Assembly (NCBI RefSeq): GCF_947503125.1
Contig: NZ_CANNCR010000014.1
Coordinates: 29,811-93,810, forward strand
Source: an uncultured Metabacillus sp.
Lineage (GTDB): Bacteria; Bacillota; Bacilli; Bacillales; Bacillaceae
Length of the DNA: 64,000 bases
Direction of reading: 5' to 3'
Of the stretch, positions 43,387-52,896 are shown one piece after another. The position numbers were made by a program, and so were the translations under genes. The notes beneath the pieces are model-generated. The model made no database searches. It saw only the letters and a list, made by a program, of their open reading frames with translations, and was not told where the DNA came from. Every line of letters begins with the position of its first letter. Within the stretch, counting starts at the first letter, position 1.

Positions 43387-44679
43387 ATGAAAAACGAAAT
43401 AGAGGTAAAAAATGGGGGACAACCAGGTCAGACATATAAAGGGCCAAGCACGATAAAGGAGAAATTGTCCAATGTTGGACCAGGTCTTGCTGTCGCTGCA
43501 ACTGGTGTGGGAACTGCCGATATGATTACCGCTATTGTCTTAGGGACATCCTTTGGAATGACCTTTGTATGGGCAATTATCGTTGGTTCTGTTCTAAAAT
43601 ACTTTTTAAATGAAGGGGTTGGCCGCTGGTATTTGGCAACTGGAAAAACGATTTTAGAAGGGTGGCGCTCCCTTGGGCGCTGGGCGACTGGATATTTTAG
43701 CACGTATTCGATCATATGGGGTTTTGTCTATGGAGCTGCTGCTGCCTCAACTTGCGGGATGGCGATGGAAGCCATGTTTCCGATTATGCCAATTTGGGGC
43801 TGGGCGATTGTACATTCAGTTATAGGCTTCCTCCTCGTCTTTACTGGAAGATATCTTCTCTTCGAAAAGATAATGACAGCATTAATTGCGATTATGTTTA
43901 TTACTATTATTGGTACGGCTCTTTTATTTTTGCCTAGTCTTGGTGAATTTGCCGGGGGATTTGTTCCAAAGGTTCCAGAGGGTTCGTTTATGATGGCGCT
44001 TGGATTAATTGGCGGTGTTGGAGGGACGATTACAATGGCTTCCTATGGATACTGGCTGAAAGAAAAGAATTGGCAAGGCAGCAGATGGATTTCAACCATG
44101 AGAACAGACTCAAAGGTTGCATATACAGTCACTGCCATTTTTACAATGGCATCTCTAATAATCGGAGCAAAGTTTTTATTTGGTACCGGTATTACAATCA
44201 GCGGCGATCAAGGCTTAGTGACACTTGCTCAAATGCTTGGAGATGAATTCGGAGCACCGCTGCGCTGGCTATTTTTAATTGCATTTTGGTCTGCAGCATT
44301 TAGTTCGTTATTAGGTGTTTGGAATGGTGTTCCATATCTTTTTGCGGATTTTATAAGAATTTTAAAGGCTCGTAAAAATAAAGCTTATGAAGCAAAAGCT
44401 GTTGAGGAAACAGATCCAGCCTATCGCTTTTACTTAGCATGGCTTAGCTTTCCGCCATTGCTGCTATTATTCTTTGGAAAACCGGTACAGTTAATTATTA
44501 TTTATGGGGCATTAGGTGCCTTATTCATGCCTTTTCTAGCCATTTCATTAGTTGTTTTACTTAATTCAAAAAAAGTAGCAGCCGAATACCGAAATAAATG
44601 GGTAGCAAACAGTGTGCTAATTGGCTGTGTCATTATGTTTGTTTTTCTAGCCATCACCCACCTTATGGAGACATTTTAA
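43387..44679 (+). CDS. NRAMP-fold transporter without the canonical metal-site motifs
   Basis: A 430-residue membrane protein with about 11 spans and overall NRAMP similarity (NVGPGLAVAATGVGTADMI in span 1, LIGGVGGTITMASYGYW in span 6). In true Mn/Fe transporters span 1 carries DPGN and span 6 carries MPH, both contacting the metal. Here they read GTAD and MAS, so metal transport through that site is doubtful. It is 51 bases downstream of the thiolase, with a weak AGGGGG site, and ends in a terminator, so it belongs to the ketoacid operon. It may carry an organic acid or other solute; this is inference. Confidence 0.85.
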   Translation: MKNEIEVKNGGQPGQTYKGPSTIKEKLSNVGPGLAVAATGVGTADMITAIVLGTSFGMTFVWAIIVGSVLKYFLNEGVGRWYLATGKTILEGWRSLGRWATGYFSTYSIIWGFVYGAAAASTCGMAMEAMFPIMPIWGWAIVHSVIGFLLVFTGRYLLFEKIMTALIAIMFITIIGTALLFLPSLGEFAGGFVPKVPEGSFMMALGLIGGVGGTITMASYGYWLKEKNWQGSRWISTMRTDSKVAYTVTAIFTMASLIIGAKFLFGTGITISGDQGLVTLAQMLGDEFGAPLRWLFLIAFWSAAFSSLLGVWNGVPYLFADFIRILKARKNKAYEAKAVEETDPAYRFYLAWLSFPPLLLLFFGKPVQLIIIYGALGALFMPFLAISLVVLLNSKKVAAEYRNKWVANSVLIGCVIMFVFLAITHLMETF

Positions 44680-44691
44680 TCGGTGTGAAGA

Positions 44692-44721
44692 AAAGTCGCA
44701 GTGAATTGGCTGCGGCTTTTT
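44692..44721 (+). terminator. Terminator of the ketoacid operon
   Basis: Stem AAAGTCGCAG / CTGCGGCTTT with T residues. Confidence 0.88.
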
Positions 44722-44820
44722 GACACTATTAAAAAAGGAAAAAGAAATTTCAAAAATTGGTTTAATTTGAAGAGTTGTACATATCTTTTTTATAAGACAT
44801 TTTAAAGGAGTGGATGACAG

Positions 44821-46062
44821 ATGAAAAGAAATGCTCTTATTGTCCCACGACTATCAGCTATGATGTTTTTGGAGTTTTTTGTTTGGAGTGCCTGGTATGC
44901 TACGGCAGGATTGGTACTCAGTAATTACGGATTGTCTTCGATTATCGGCATTTCCTATTCAGTAGCCGCAATTGCCTCCATCGTGGCACCTTTCTTTCTT
45001 GGAATGGTGGTTGACCGATTTTTTCCATCAGAAAAAGTTCTCGCAATCCTGCATCTGATTGGGGCCGTGCTCTTATGGATGGTACCTGGATTGATCGAAT
45101 CAGGAAATGCAACCGCTTTATTATGGATTCTTTTTATTTATAATGTTTGTTATATGCCGACAATTGCTCTAACAAATAATGTTGCCTTTCAAAATCTAGA
45201 GTCAGGTTCTAAACATTTCCCTTATATAAGGGTGTTTGGAACAGTCGGATGGATTGTTGCCGGGATCATAATCGGTCAACTAGGTTATTCAGATAACATC
45301 ATTATTTTCCAAATTGCTGCTGCTGTTTCATTACTGCTCGGAGTGTACAGTTTTACATTACCGCACACACCTGCGCCGGCAAAGGGCAAACCGTTATCTG
45401 TTCGCGATTTGCTTTTCCTTGATGCATTAGCGATGTTAAAGGATAAAAATTATTTGATCTTTATTGTTTGCTCCATGTTAATATGCATACCGCTAGCTGT
45501 CTATTATTCATTCGCATCACCATTCCTTGGTACTGTTGGATTTGATAATGTTGGAAGTGTGATGACGATTGGGCAAATGTCCGAGACCTTATTTATGCTG
45601 TTAATTCCTTTCTTCTTTAAACGGTTTGGTGTCAAATATATGCTACTCGTTGGAATGATTGCTTGGACATTGCGTTATGTCTTCTTCGGTTTTGGTGCAC
45701 CAGAAGAAGTAGCCCTATTTATGTACATTGGTATTGCATTACATGGAATTTGCTATGACTTCTTTTTCGTAACGGGCTTTATGTACGCCGAAGAAAAGGC
45801 AGATGAAAAAGTTAAGGCACAAGCACAAAGCTTGATCGTATTAGTTACTTATGGGATCGGTATGTTCTTCGGTTCACTTATTGCTGGTGAACTTTTCAAT
45901 TCGACGGTAACTGCCCAAGGAAGTGAAGCACTATTACAATGGAAAAACTTCTGGTTATACCCGGCAGGTTTTGCAGCGATCGTCGCCATTTTCTTCTTTA
46001 TTTTATTTAAAGAAAAGTCTGAAAGCGCTGATGCAATTGTAAGAGAAAAGAAGGAAGTTTAA
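44821..46062 (+). CDS. MFS permease of the nucleoside:H+ symporter type
   Basis: A 413-residue, 12-span major facilitator. MMFLEFFVWSAWYATAGLVL and YIRVFGTVGWIVAGIIIGQL are characteristic of the NupG/XapB group, and LHGICYDFFFVTGFMYAEEK matches its span-10 region. Members import nucleosides, but homologues near sugar genes import other polar solutes, so the substrate is uncertain. AAAGGAG lies ten bases before the ATG. It is monocistronic between two terminators. Confidence 0.85.
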   Translation: MKRNALIVPRLSAMMFLEFFVWSAWYATAGLVLSNYGLSSIIGISYSVAAIASIVAPFFLGMVVDRFFPSEKVLAILHLIGAVLLWMVPGLIESGNATALLWILFIYNVCYMPTIALTNNVAFQNLESGSKHFPYIRVFGTVGWIVAGIIIGQLGYSDNIIIFQIAAAVSLLLGVYSFTLPHTPAPAKGKPLSVRDLLFLDALAMLKDKNYLIFIVCSMLICIPLAVYYSFASPFLGTVGFDNVGSVMTIGQMSETLFMLLIPFFFKRFGVKYMLLVGMIAWTLRYVFFGFGAPEEVALFMYIGIALHGICYDFFFVTGFMYAEEKADEKVKAQAQSLIVLVTYGIGMFFGSLIAGELFNSTVTAQGSEALLQWKNFWLYPAGFAAIVAIFFFILFKEKSESADAIVREKKEV

Positions 46063-46137
46063 TTGTTCTTAGGAAAACGTTTAATTAGGAACAGCTTTAT
46101 TGAAGTTATATAGTAAGGAAGGTAACAAATTGTTAAT

Positions 46138-46188
46138 AAAAAAGCCTATATCTTAGATTACCAAGTAATCATGATACAGGCTTTTTAT
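46138..46188. terminator. Bidirectional terminator overlapping the LysE stop codon
   Basis: Stem AAAAAGCCTATATC / GATACAGGCTTTTT with T-runs on both strands, shared by the convergent permease and LysE genes. Confidence 0.85.
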
Positions 46189-46811
46189 TCTTGTGTTTGT
46201 AGAGCCAATTTTAAACCTAAACCTATATATACAATCCCTACTACTTTTCCAATCCAGTGAGAACATCGATTCGTTTTAGAGAAGAACCTATTACCTACAG
46301 TACTCGTTAGAAAAACTAAAAGTGTTGTATAAGATATACTCATAAACACAAAGGTTAATCCAAGGACTAATAGTTGTGTGGTAACGGGAATTCCGTTTGT
46401 CTGCACAAATTGTGGCAAGAAGGCTAAGAAAAATAATGACGTCTTTGGGTTAAGTAATTCAATGAACAAAGCCTGTCGAAAGGACGCAGTCGTTTTACCT
46501 TCTTTTATAACAGGTTTCTTTGTTGTTTTCGATTTTTCAATCAAAGCACATATCCCTAAATAAACTAAGTATGCCGCACCTAAATATTTAATGATTTCAA
46601 AAGCAAGGGCAGAAGTCATTAAAATAGCGGATAGTCCAAGTACGGCTGCAAAAGTATGCCCTAAGTCACCTAGAGCAATTCCTAACCCTGTAACAATTCC
46701 ATTTTTCGTTCCACCTTTAATTGTTTGAGATATGGTTAGAAAAACCGCAGGGCCAGGGATTAGGAATAACATGAGAACCACTAGAATAAACGTTAACATT
46801 TTTAGATTCAT
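46185..46811 (-). CDS. LysE/RhtB family amino-acid exporter
   Basis: A 208-residue, six-span exporter of the LysE superfamily. The signature LMLFLIPGPAVFLTISQTIKGG near residue 12 and GLGIALGDLGHTFAAVLGLSA are diagnostic, with AYLVYLGI at span 3 and LLNPKTSLFFLAFLPQFV in the middle. It probably exports an amino acid or derivative. The start is ambiguous: AAAGGA touches ATG 46811, while ATG 46799 sits 12 bases from it. A Rossmann or regulatory partner is not adjacent. Confidence 0.9.
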   Translation of the reverse strand: MNLKMLTFILVVLMLFLIPGPAVFLTISQTIKGGTKNGIVTGLGIALGDLGHTFAAVLGLSAILMTSALAFEIIKYLGAAYLVYLGICALIEKSKTTKKPVIKEGKTTASFRQALFIELLNPKTSLFFLAFLPQFVQTNGIPVTTQLLVLGLTFVFMSISYTTLLVFLTSTVGNRFFSKTNRCSHWIGKVVGIVYIGLGLKLALQTQE

Positions 46812-47358
46812 TCCTTTCTCTATATTAACCTTTCTTTATATGGGTGTAAAAAGATACTAATTTTAACTTAGCATAATATTACCCTAAATAAGAATAATTT
46901 TTTATGTGAGCTATTATTTAATCGAACAATTAAAGGAACTAATGGAGACTGGCGCAACGATTCAGGGTAATGATCATTTCAACGGTGAATTGAAACCCAC
47001 GAATACTATCCTTTATTGCTGGAAAAAGTCAATTATTGCGCTTGCCCAGGAAATTCTATAAAGTGTAGCAACCAATTGCAGAGTTAGAAAGATGTTTCTT
47101 TTGCAATGGAGGATGATTGAATTATGTTGTTTTGGCAATAAAATTTCAATTTCTGCTCAAAATAATCGCTAGATGAACAGTGTTTTAAACAAACGTTTAA
47201 TTAAATTAACATTATGATAAAATAAATAGGTAAATATCCACCTGTAAAGCTTTCCCGAAATCAATGGGTAAGACCCTTTTGAGAAAGCTCAACAATTTTA
47301 AATAGTTAGAAGCTTTTCTATACAAGGTATAATCAGTATTAAGCAAATCCCTATTGTA
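46812..47358. other. Gap with coding remnant and orphan promoter-like block
   Basis: Frame 46916-47059 is open and ends LAQEIL-stop without any start codon, so it looks like a gene fragment. A 29-base block at 47028-47056 matches 53490-53518 at 25 positions. A dyad AAACAAACGTTTAATT near 47190-47207 matches one before the MFS gene at 53672. After it come a hairpin (AAGCTTTC / GAAAGCT, about 47248-47291) and no matching gene. Confidence 0.5.
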
Positions 47359-47808
47359 TCACTGAATCTCACGCATAGAACCCAATACAATGTTATACCC
47401 ATCCGGGTCTTTTATATAAGAATTTTTAAACTCCCATTTGCCGTGTACATCAGTAAACGGCTCAACAGCTATATGACCTCCATTTCCACGGACTTCTTCA
47501 ACTAATTCGTCCAATTCGTCCCAACTTATATGAATAAATGTATCCCATCCGTATTCAGGTCCTTCCCATTCAGTTGGATAATCTGTCCGCTTTTTTGACA
47601 AGGCATTTGGTCTTACATCATCAGGGGAGTTCGCCTGCTGCAGCAAAACGATCATGCCATTCCGTTCTGCGTGACCCCAATCATCTACCTTACAACCGAG
47701 GACATCATGGTAGTATTCCTGTGATTTTTTTAAGTCAGATACTAAACGCACTTGAATAGCTTTTCCAAATTTCCCTTTATTTTTTGTGTTGATTTTCGTT
47801 TCGCTCAT
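47359..47808 (-). CDS. VOC superfamily (glyoxalase-like) protein
   Basis: A 149-residue single VOC domain: AIQVRLVSDLKKSQEYYHDVLGCKVDD at the N-terminus, FIHISWDELDELVEEVRGNGGHIAVE in the middle and the family ending SYIKDPDGYNIVLGS. The long loop PDDVRPNALSKKRTDYP is typical of bleomycin-resistance-like members. Function is unknown. AAAAGGAG lies nine bases before the ATG. An inverted repeat, CGAACG / CGTTCG, lies at 47884-47901 in its upstream region and could be an operator. Confidence 0.87.
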   Translation of the reverse strand: MSETKINTKNKGKFGKAIQVRLVSDLKKSQEYYHDVLGCKVDDWGHAERNGMIVLLQQANSPDDVRPNALSKKRTDYPTEWEGPEYGWDTFIHISWDELDELVEEVRGNGGHIAVEPFTDVHGKWEFKNSYIKDPDGYNIVLGSMREIQ

Positions 47809-48237
47809 TTTCTTTTCTCCTTTTGATTTTATGCGATTCGAAAAATAAATTCTGCACTTTACTAACTTATTCCTACTATATGTCGAACGATTATCCGTTC
47901 GGAACTTGCTAACTCCTTTGCATCACTGGATTCTGAAAATTTTTATTTTTTATGTTGATACTATTGGAATAAAATAATCCATTCTTGCTATTTCTTATTT
48001 AAAACCGTTATCTATCAACATTTGATCTCTTGTATTAGCATATTAAGTAAAATTAAAGCTATATCACTACTTCGATAGATTTTTCTAAATTTTTTTACTT
48101 TACTTATACATATTTTCACCAAAAAACGACTATGGTACGATCGTATAGGTTTTGGAATTTCTGATTCGTACAACTCTGTCGGGTTTAGTCATCACCTTCC
48201 AAAATCATAAAAAATTAATTAGTCTCTGAGGTGTATG
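47809..48237. other. Intergenic stretch with an operator-like dyad
   Basis: AT-rich gap between divergent genes. The only clear structure is the dyad CGAACG-N6-CGTTCG at 47884-47901. No RNA motif or ORF was supported. Confidence 0.4.
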
Positions 48238-48471
48238 ATGAAAGGAAGTAAGCAAGTCAAAAGAGAAAATATGAATCTTTTATTGGAAATATATAATCTA
48301 AAAAACCACTTAAACGATTTATATACAAAAAAGGGTCCGGCAAACGGTGAATATATATCATTTTCAATAAAATTAGATTTACTCTTGAAGCAGTATATTG
48401 AAGAGAAAATGACAATTCTTGGCGATGAATTGAAAGAAATGACAAAAAATGATGGCTATTCGGCAACATAA
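48238..48471 (+). CDS. Spo0E-like aspartyl-phosphate phosphatase
   Basis: A 77-residue helical-hairpin protein of the Spo0E family, which dephosphorylates the sporulation regulator Spo0A-P and so delays sporulation. The family signature SxxLDxLIxxY appears as SIKLDLLLKQY near residue 48, with the first helix NLLLEIYNLKNHLNDLY. It is somewhat longer than YnzD/YisI, with an extra C-terminal helix. ATG 48238 lies six bases after GAGG; ATG 48235 is too close. It precedes the ZTP riboswitch region but is probably separate. Confidence 0.88.
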   Translation: MKGSKQVKRENMNLLLEIYNLKNHLNDLYTKKGPANGEYISFSIKLDLLLKQYIEEKMTILGDELKEMTKNDGYSAT

Positions 48472-48537
48472 TTCTTTTAAGGACGACGATCTAAGCGCTT
48501 ACTAGTTCAATCAGCATTTAAAATGTGCAAAATGTAC

Positions 48538-48565
48538 TTGAAGTTAGAAAGAAATATGTTAAAAT
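48538..48565 (+). promoter_or_regulatory. Promoter of the riboswitch-serA transcript
   Basis: TTGAAG, a 16-base spacer and TAAAAT, placing the start about a dozen bases before the riboswitch. Confidence 0.55.
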
Positions 48566-48577
48566 AAAAGAAATGAA

Positions 48578-48682
48578 AAGGCTATGTGTAACTGGCGAAA
48601 CACGGATAACCGTGAGGGAGCACATAGTGTCGAAGCCGTTCGCCTGGGCAGAGGTAAGGGAATACTTCCCTTACCTCTTTCT
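48578..48682 (+). ncRNA. ZTP (pfl) riboswitch with terminator
   Basis: The conserved aptamer elements are in order: GGCTATGTGTAACTGGCGA, a small hairpin CACGG / CCGTG, GGGAGCACATAG closing the first stem with CTATGTG, a linker, then CCGTTCGCCTGGGCA as the second conserved domain. An intrinsic terminator, AGAGGTAAGGG / CCCTTACCTCT with T residues, follows immediately, so ZMP/ZTP binding (a signal of 10-formyl-tetrahydrofolate shortage) should allow read-through into the dehydrogenase gene. The aptamer covers about 48578-48650. Confidence 0.88.
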
Positions 48683-48798
48683 GTTTATTAGGAAATGATA
48701 TTTAAGGTTGAAACTCGCCTGAATTTGCATTATTCTAATAAAATATAAATATTCATAAAATTTAAAATCTAATATAAAGGAAAAGAGGAGAAATCAAA

Positions 48799-49998
48799 AT
48801 GAGCACATCAACGATAGAAAAAGTAAAAACAATCAAAACCCTAAACAATATTGCACAAGTCGGGCTTAATGTATTCAATCAAGGCAACTTTAAGATTGAC
48901 AATGATAGTGTAAATCCTGATGCCATTGTTTTACGTAGCTTTAACTTGCATTCAATGGAGTTTGTCAGCAATTTAAAAGCCATTGCACGTGCAGGAGCTG
49001 GTGTTAATAATATTCCTGTCGACAAATGCACAGAACAAGGGATTGTTGTTTTTAATACACCTGGTGCGAATGCTAACGCTGTAAAAGAAATGGTCCTTAC
49101 AACATTAATGGCTTCTTCTCGTAACCTTTTTGCAGGTGTGGCTTGGACTAAGACGTTAGAAGGGGAAGGCGATCAAATTCCAAAGCTTGTAGAAGCCGGG
49201 AAAAAACAATTCGTTGGGAAAGAAATTAAAGGAAAAACTTTAGGAGTAATCGGCTTAGGTGCAATCGGTGCGCTTGTTGCAAATGATGCTCTAGATTTAG
49301 ATATGGATGTCATTGGATTTGATCCGTTTATCTCTGTAGATACAGCATGGAACTTATCAAGAAAAGTACAGCGCGCAATGACACTTGAGCAGCTTTTTGC
49401 GAACTCTGATTATATTACGGTTCACGTACCATTAACAAATGACACAAAAGGAATGTTCAACAAAGAAACATTCGGCATCATGAAAGATGACGTTCATATT
49501 TTGAACTTCTCACGCGGTGAACTTGTGAATGAAGCAGATATGAAAGAAGCGCTTGAAAGTGGAAAAGTTGGTAAATATGTGACAGATTTCCCAAATGAAA
49601 ATGTTCTTAAAATGAAAAATGTTGTGCCAATCCCGCATCTTGGTGCTTCTACTCAAGAATCTGAGGAAAATTGTGCGATTATGGCCGCTCGCCAAGTGAA
49701 GGACTTCTTAGAAACAGGAAATATCAAAAACTCAGTGAATTTCCCGAACGCTTCACTTCCTTATACAGGGAAGCGTCGTGTAGCCGCATTCCACAAAAAC
49801 GTACCGAACATGGTTGGACAGATTACACAAGCGTTATCAAACTATAACTTAAACATTGCAGATATGGTAAACAGAAGCCGTGGTGAGTATGCATACACAT
49901 TAATTGATATTGATAATAAAGTAAACGGGGAGATCATTCCTCAATTAGAAGAAAAAATTAAGCTTATTCAAGGCATTGTAACAACACGTATTATCTAA
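48799..49998 (+). CDS. serA: D-3-phosphoglycerate dehydrogenase (short ACT-domain form)
   Basis: First enzyme of serine synthesis, oxidising 3-phosphoglycerate with NAD. The 399-residue protein has RAGAGVNNIPVDKCTEQGI, the nucleotide motif LGVIGLGAIGALVAND, catalytic Arg in NFSRGELVNE and His in PIPHLGASTQESEENC, then a C-terminal ACT domain from about residue 325 (VPNMVGQITQALSNYNLNI). B. subtilis SerA is about 525 residues with an extra domain; this is the compact class often found with serC. AAGAGGAG precedes the ATG. Control by a ZTP riboswitch ties serine, the main one-carbon donor, to folate and purine status. Confidence 0.93.
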   Translation: MSTSTIEKVKTIKTLNNIAQVGLNVFNQGNFKIDNDSVNPDAIVLRSFNLHSMEFVSNLKAIARAGAGVNNIPVDKCTEQGIVVFNTPGANANAVKEMVLTTLMASSRNLFAGVAWTKTLEGEGDQIPKLVEAGKKQFVGKEIKGKTLGVIGLGAIGALVANDALDLDMDVIGFDPFISVDTAWNLSRKVQRAMTLEQLFANSDYITVHVPLTNDTKGMFNKETFGIMKDDVHILNFSRGELVNEADMKEALESGKVGKYVTDFPNENVLKMKNVVPIPHLGASTQESEENCAIMAARQVKDFLETGNIKNSVNFPNASLPYTGKRRVAAFHKNVPNMVGQITQALSNYNLNIADMVNRSRGEYAYTLIDIDNKVNGEIIPQLEEKIKLIQGIVTTRII

Positions 49999-50022
49999 TC
50001 ATCCTTTAATAGTTTAGCCGAT

Positions 50023-50054
50023 AAAAGGTTGCCGGTTTTCCGGCAGCCTTTTGC
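50023..50054 (+). terminator. Terminator of serA
   Basis: Stem AAAAGGTTGCCGG / CCGGCAGCCTTTT with a TTTT loop. Confidence 0.9.
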
Positions 50055-50196
50055 TGCCTTTTAAAGAGGTGTTCTTCCTGAAATTGCTTGATTTCTTCTA
50101 GGATTCTATCATTTATACTTAAATAGATAACATTAAATCGATCAATTAGACTTCAGCAAATTTTAATAGGGAGGGCAGAGCTAAACAGCTAATGAT

Positions 50197-51390
50197 ATGA
50201 CAAAACGAATGAAACGCTTCTTCCTCTTGTTGGTTAGCATTCTATTATTTTGTAGTCTAGTTATTATTGCTTTTGTTGAGCAATGGAGGGAAACAGAAGC
50301 TGGCATAGTACCAGTAAAGACCGCGGTATTATTACATGCCGTTAATCAAAACCTAGTTACAACAGATACGAAAGCCCCAAAGCTTTTTACAAGCTCAGGC
50401 ACTCCGCCGTATAAACGAGAAACATTAAACATCCCGATGTCTGACGGAGAAGAAATATCAATCAGAATCTATGAACCAAAGGCAGAAGGACCACATCCCA
50501 TTATTATGTATTATCACGGTGGTGCATTTATGGAGGGATATGGAAGTATTGATACCCATGATAATATAGTACGAGCTCTCGCATCAAGAACAGGCAGTGT
50601 CGTCATCTCTGTCGGCTATCGTGTGGCACCTGATTCTATTTTTCCAACCGCTGTTGAAGATAGTTTTGAGGCATTATGTTGGGCTGTCCAGAATGCCACT
50701 GCATTTCATGGTGATCCAACTAAGCTGGCAGTTGTTGGAGACAGCTCAGGCGGTAATATCGCAACTGCTGTTTCGATGATGGCTCGTGACAGAAACGGTC
50801 CTAAGATTACAGCTCAAGCCCTTTTTTATCCGTTAACTACCTTTAAAGATATCGCGTTTTCTTCGAGGGAAACATATGACAGCGGCTATTATCTTCTGTC
50901 ACGAAATGTGATGGAAATGGCAAGGAAGTATTATACCCCTGATGAGGAAATGTGGAATCATCCTTATGCATCTCCACTACATGCTGATTCTCTTGAAAAT
51001 CTCCCGCCTGCACTCATTATTACAGCAGAGTTCGACCCATTACGTGATGAAGGTGAAGCATACGGTAAACGGCTGTCCGAGAGCGGCGTAGCTGTTAAAG
51101 CCATTCGTTACAATGGTGTTATGCATGGATTCGTTTCCTTCTATGAAGTGATGGATAGAGGCAATCATGCGTTAAACGAAGCTGTTTCGTATTTGAACCA
51201 AGCTTTTCATGGTGAAACAGAATATCGTCCATATGACTTAACTATTTATGAAAATTCTCTAATTATAGAAGCACTTAAAGAACGAGGGGAAGCATATGCA
51301 ATAGGAGGTTATTTATTAGGAAAGCAGGTCGTTTCAACGTTTTCCTCATGGTATAAACAAGGGATATTTACTACAGGAGTGAATGATTAA
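50197..51390 (+). CDS. Membrane-anchored or exported HSL-type esterase
   Basis: A 397-residue alpha/beta hydrolase of the hormone-sensitive-lipase family. A single N-terminal hydrophobic helix (FFLLLVSILLFCSLVIIAFV) suggests anchoring or export. The oxyanion motif is YYHGGAFMEG near residue 106, the nucleophile is in VVGDSSGGNIA near residue 183, the acid is in FDPLRDEG and the His in MHGFVSFY. It should cleave short acyl esters. The ribosome binding site is unclear: GGGAGGG lies some 20 bases before the ATG, and ATG 50191 is followed at once by a stop. Confidence 0.88.
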   Translation: MTKRMKRFFLLLVSILLFCSLVIIAFVEQWRETEAGIVPVKTAVLLHAVNQNLVTTDTKAPKLFTSSGTPPYKRETLNIPMSDGEEISIRIYEPKAEGPHPIIMYYHGGAFMEGYGSIDTHDNIVRALASRTGSVVISVGYRVAPDSIFPTAVEDSFEALCWAVQNATAFHGDPTKLAVVGDSSGGNIATAVSMMARDRNGPKITAQALFYPLTTFKDIAFSSRETYDSGYYLLSRNVMEMARKYYTPDEEMWNHPYASPLHADSLENLPPALIITAEFDPLRDEGEAYGKRLSESGVAVKAIRYNGVMHGFVSFYEVMDRGNHALNEAVSYLNQAFHGETEYRPYDLTIYENSLIIEALKERGEAYAIGGYLLGKQVVSTFSSWYKQGIFTTGVND

Positions 51391-51395
51391 TTAAG

Positions 51396-51424
51396 ACCCT
51401 GCCTTTGTTGAAGGTAGGGTTATA
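51396..51424 (+). terminator. Terminator of the esterase gene
   Basis: Stem ACCCTGCCTT / AAGGTAGGGT with a 5-base loop and a short T-rich tail. Confidence 0.7.
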
Positions 51425-51478
51425 TTGTTATACTATCAGAATTTATATATTTTCTTAACCATAGCTTGCGTTTCTGAA

Positions 51479-51598
51479 TCTAGCTCCAGGCGCCATCAGC
51501 TCGAGGTCATAAGTCAAACAGGAATTGAAGGTAAAGAACACCTTCTATTCCTGTTTGACTTATGCTTGTCGCCGATAGGCAGGCGCCTTGCGCTTTTT
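51479..51598. repeat. Interspersed structured repeat, family C copy 2
   Basis: Outer blocks TCTAGCTCCAGGCGCC and GGCAGGCGCCTTGCGCTTTT flank a long central stem: AAGTCAAACAGGAATTGAAG pairs with CTTCTATTCCTGTTTGACTT. The inner part of the stem is the same as in copy 1, the outer arm differs but remains complementary. Confidence 0.8.
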
Positions 51599-51701
51599 TT
51601 ATAAAAAGTATGTTCAATTGAGTCACGAGCATTTAAGTTTGTTTCCGTCCTTCTACCTGTTACTATAGTAATGTAACTTTATTACGAAAGGAATCATTTA
51701 C

Positions 51702-52703
51702 ATGTCAAATATAAAAATTCCCGTTTCCGTCTTAAATCTTGCTCCTATTCGTGAAGGACAGGGGACGAAGGATGCCATTGATGCAATGGTTGATTTGGCT
51801 CAAGCGACTGAGAAAATGGGTTATTCGAGATATTGGATTGCTGAGCATCACAACACACCTACACTTGTAAGTTCAGCCACTTCTATTTTGATTAAACATA
51901 CATTGGAGCATACAGACCATATCCGAGTAGGATCTGGTGGTATTATGCTGCCAAACCATTCTCCGTTAGTCGTTGCTGAACAATTTGGAACACTGGCCGC
52001 ACTTTACCCAAATCGTATAGACTTAGGTCTCGGCCGGGCACCTGGTACTGATATGATGACAGCAAGTGCATTAAGACGATCACAAAATGATTCTGTTTAT
52101 ACATTTCCTAATGATATCAATGATTTGCTTACCTATTTTGGTCCGGAAGAGGGTCAAGGTTATGTCAAAGCATATCCAGGTGTGGGGGCCAATATTCCGA
52201 TTTATATTCTTGGTTCTTCCACAGATTCTGCTTATTTAGCGGCAAAATTGGGCTTGCCATATGTGTTTGCTTCCCATTTTGCGCCACGATATATGGAAGA
52301 AGCTATTTCGATTTACCGCCAGCGCTTTCAGCCATCCGAATACCTTGACAGCCCATATATGATGGTATGTCTGAATGTGATTGCTGCGGAAAGCGATGAA
52401 GAGGCTGAATTTGAATCCACAACGATGAAGCAATTTTTCTTGAATGTTGTCAGAGGTTCTAGAATGCCAATGCGTCCTCCAGTTGAAAATATGGATCATA
52501 TTTGGAGTCAGCCAGAAAAAGAGATGGTGACTTCCATGTCCAGTGTGACGCTTTTAGGGGGGAAAGATTCTATTCGAGAGCAATTGACAAGCTTCCAGGA
52601 AAAATATGGAGTAGATGAAATCATGGCTGTTTCCTATATTTTTGATCCAAGCAAGCAAAAACGTTCGTATGAGATTTTAAAAGAAGTGGTGGATGGCAAA
52701 TAA
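51702..52703 (+). CDS. LLM class flavin-dependent oxidoreductase
   Basis: A 333-residue bacterial-luciferase-like TIM barrel using FMN. The family blocks are [51 protein letters not shown] and [16 protein letters not shown], as in the B. subtilis YvbT/YtmO group of monooxygenase-like proteins. The substrate is unknown; no flavin reductase gene is adjacent. GAAAGGA lies 11 bases before the ATG. It has its own strong terminator. Confidence 0.93.
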   Translation: MSNIKIPVSVLNLAPIREGQGTKDAIDAMVDLAQATEKMGYSRYWIAEHHNTPTLVSSATSILIKHTLEHTDHIRVGSGGIMLPNHSPLVVAEQFGTLAALYPNRIDLGLGRAPGTDMMTASALRRSQNDSVYTFPNDINDLLTYFGPEEGQGYVKAYPGVGANIPIYILGSSTDSAYLAAKLGLPYVFASHFAPRYMEEAISIYRQRFQPSEYLDSPYMMVCLNVIAAESDEEAEFESTTMKQFFLNVVRGSRMPMRPPVENMDHIWSQPEKEMVTSMSSVTLLGGKDSIREQLTSFQEKYGVDEIMAVSYIFDPSKQKRSYEILKEVVDGK

Positions 52704-52714
52704 AGAATTTGTGT

Positions 52715-52760
52715 AAAAAGCAAGGATCCCTTTATTTAAATAAGGGAATCCTTGCTTTTT
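52715..52760 (+). terminator. Strong terminator of the LLM oxidoreductase gene
   Basis: A near-perfect 22-base stem beginning AAAAAGCAAGGATCCCTTAT-like and ending AAGGGAATCCTTGCTTTTT; one base is bulged. Confidence 0.92.
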
Positions 52761-52896
52761 GAGTTGTTCCCAGGATAGGTATCAGCAAAGTTTAGTTTTC
52801 AAGAATATAATTATGTAAACAAGAGAAAAAAATCTCCCTCATTCGTGAAATAAATATGTAAAAGCAAGAGGACTATGCCTAAATTGTCCCATCCTC

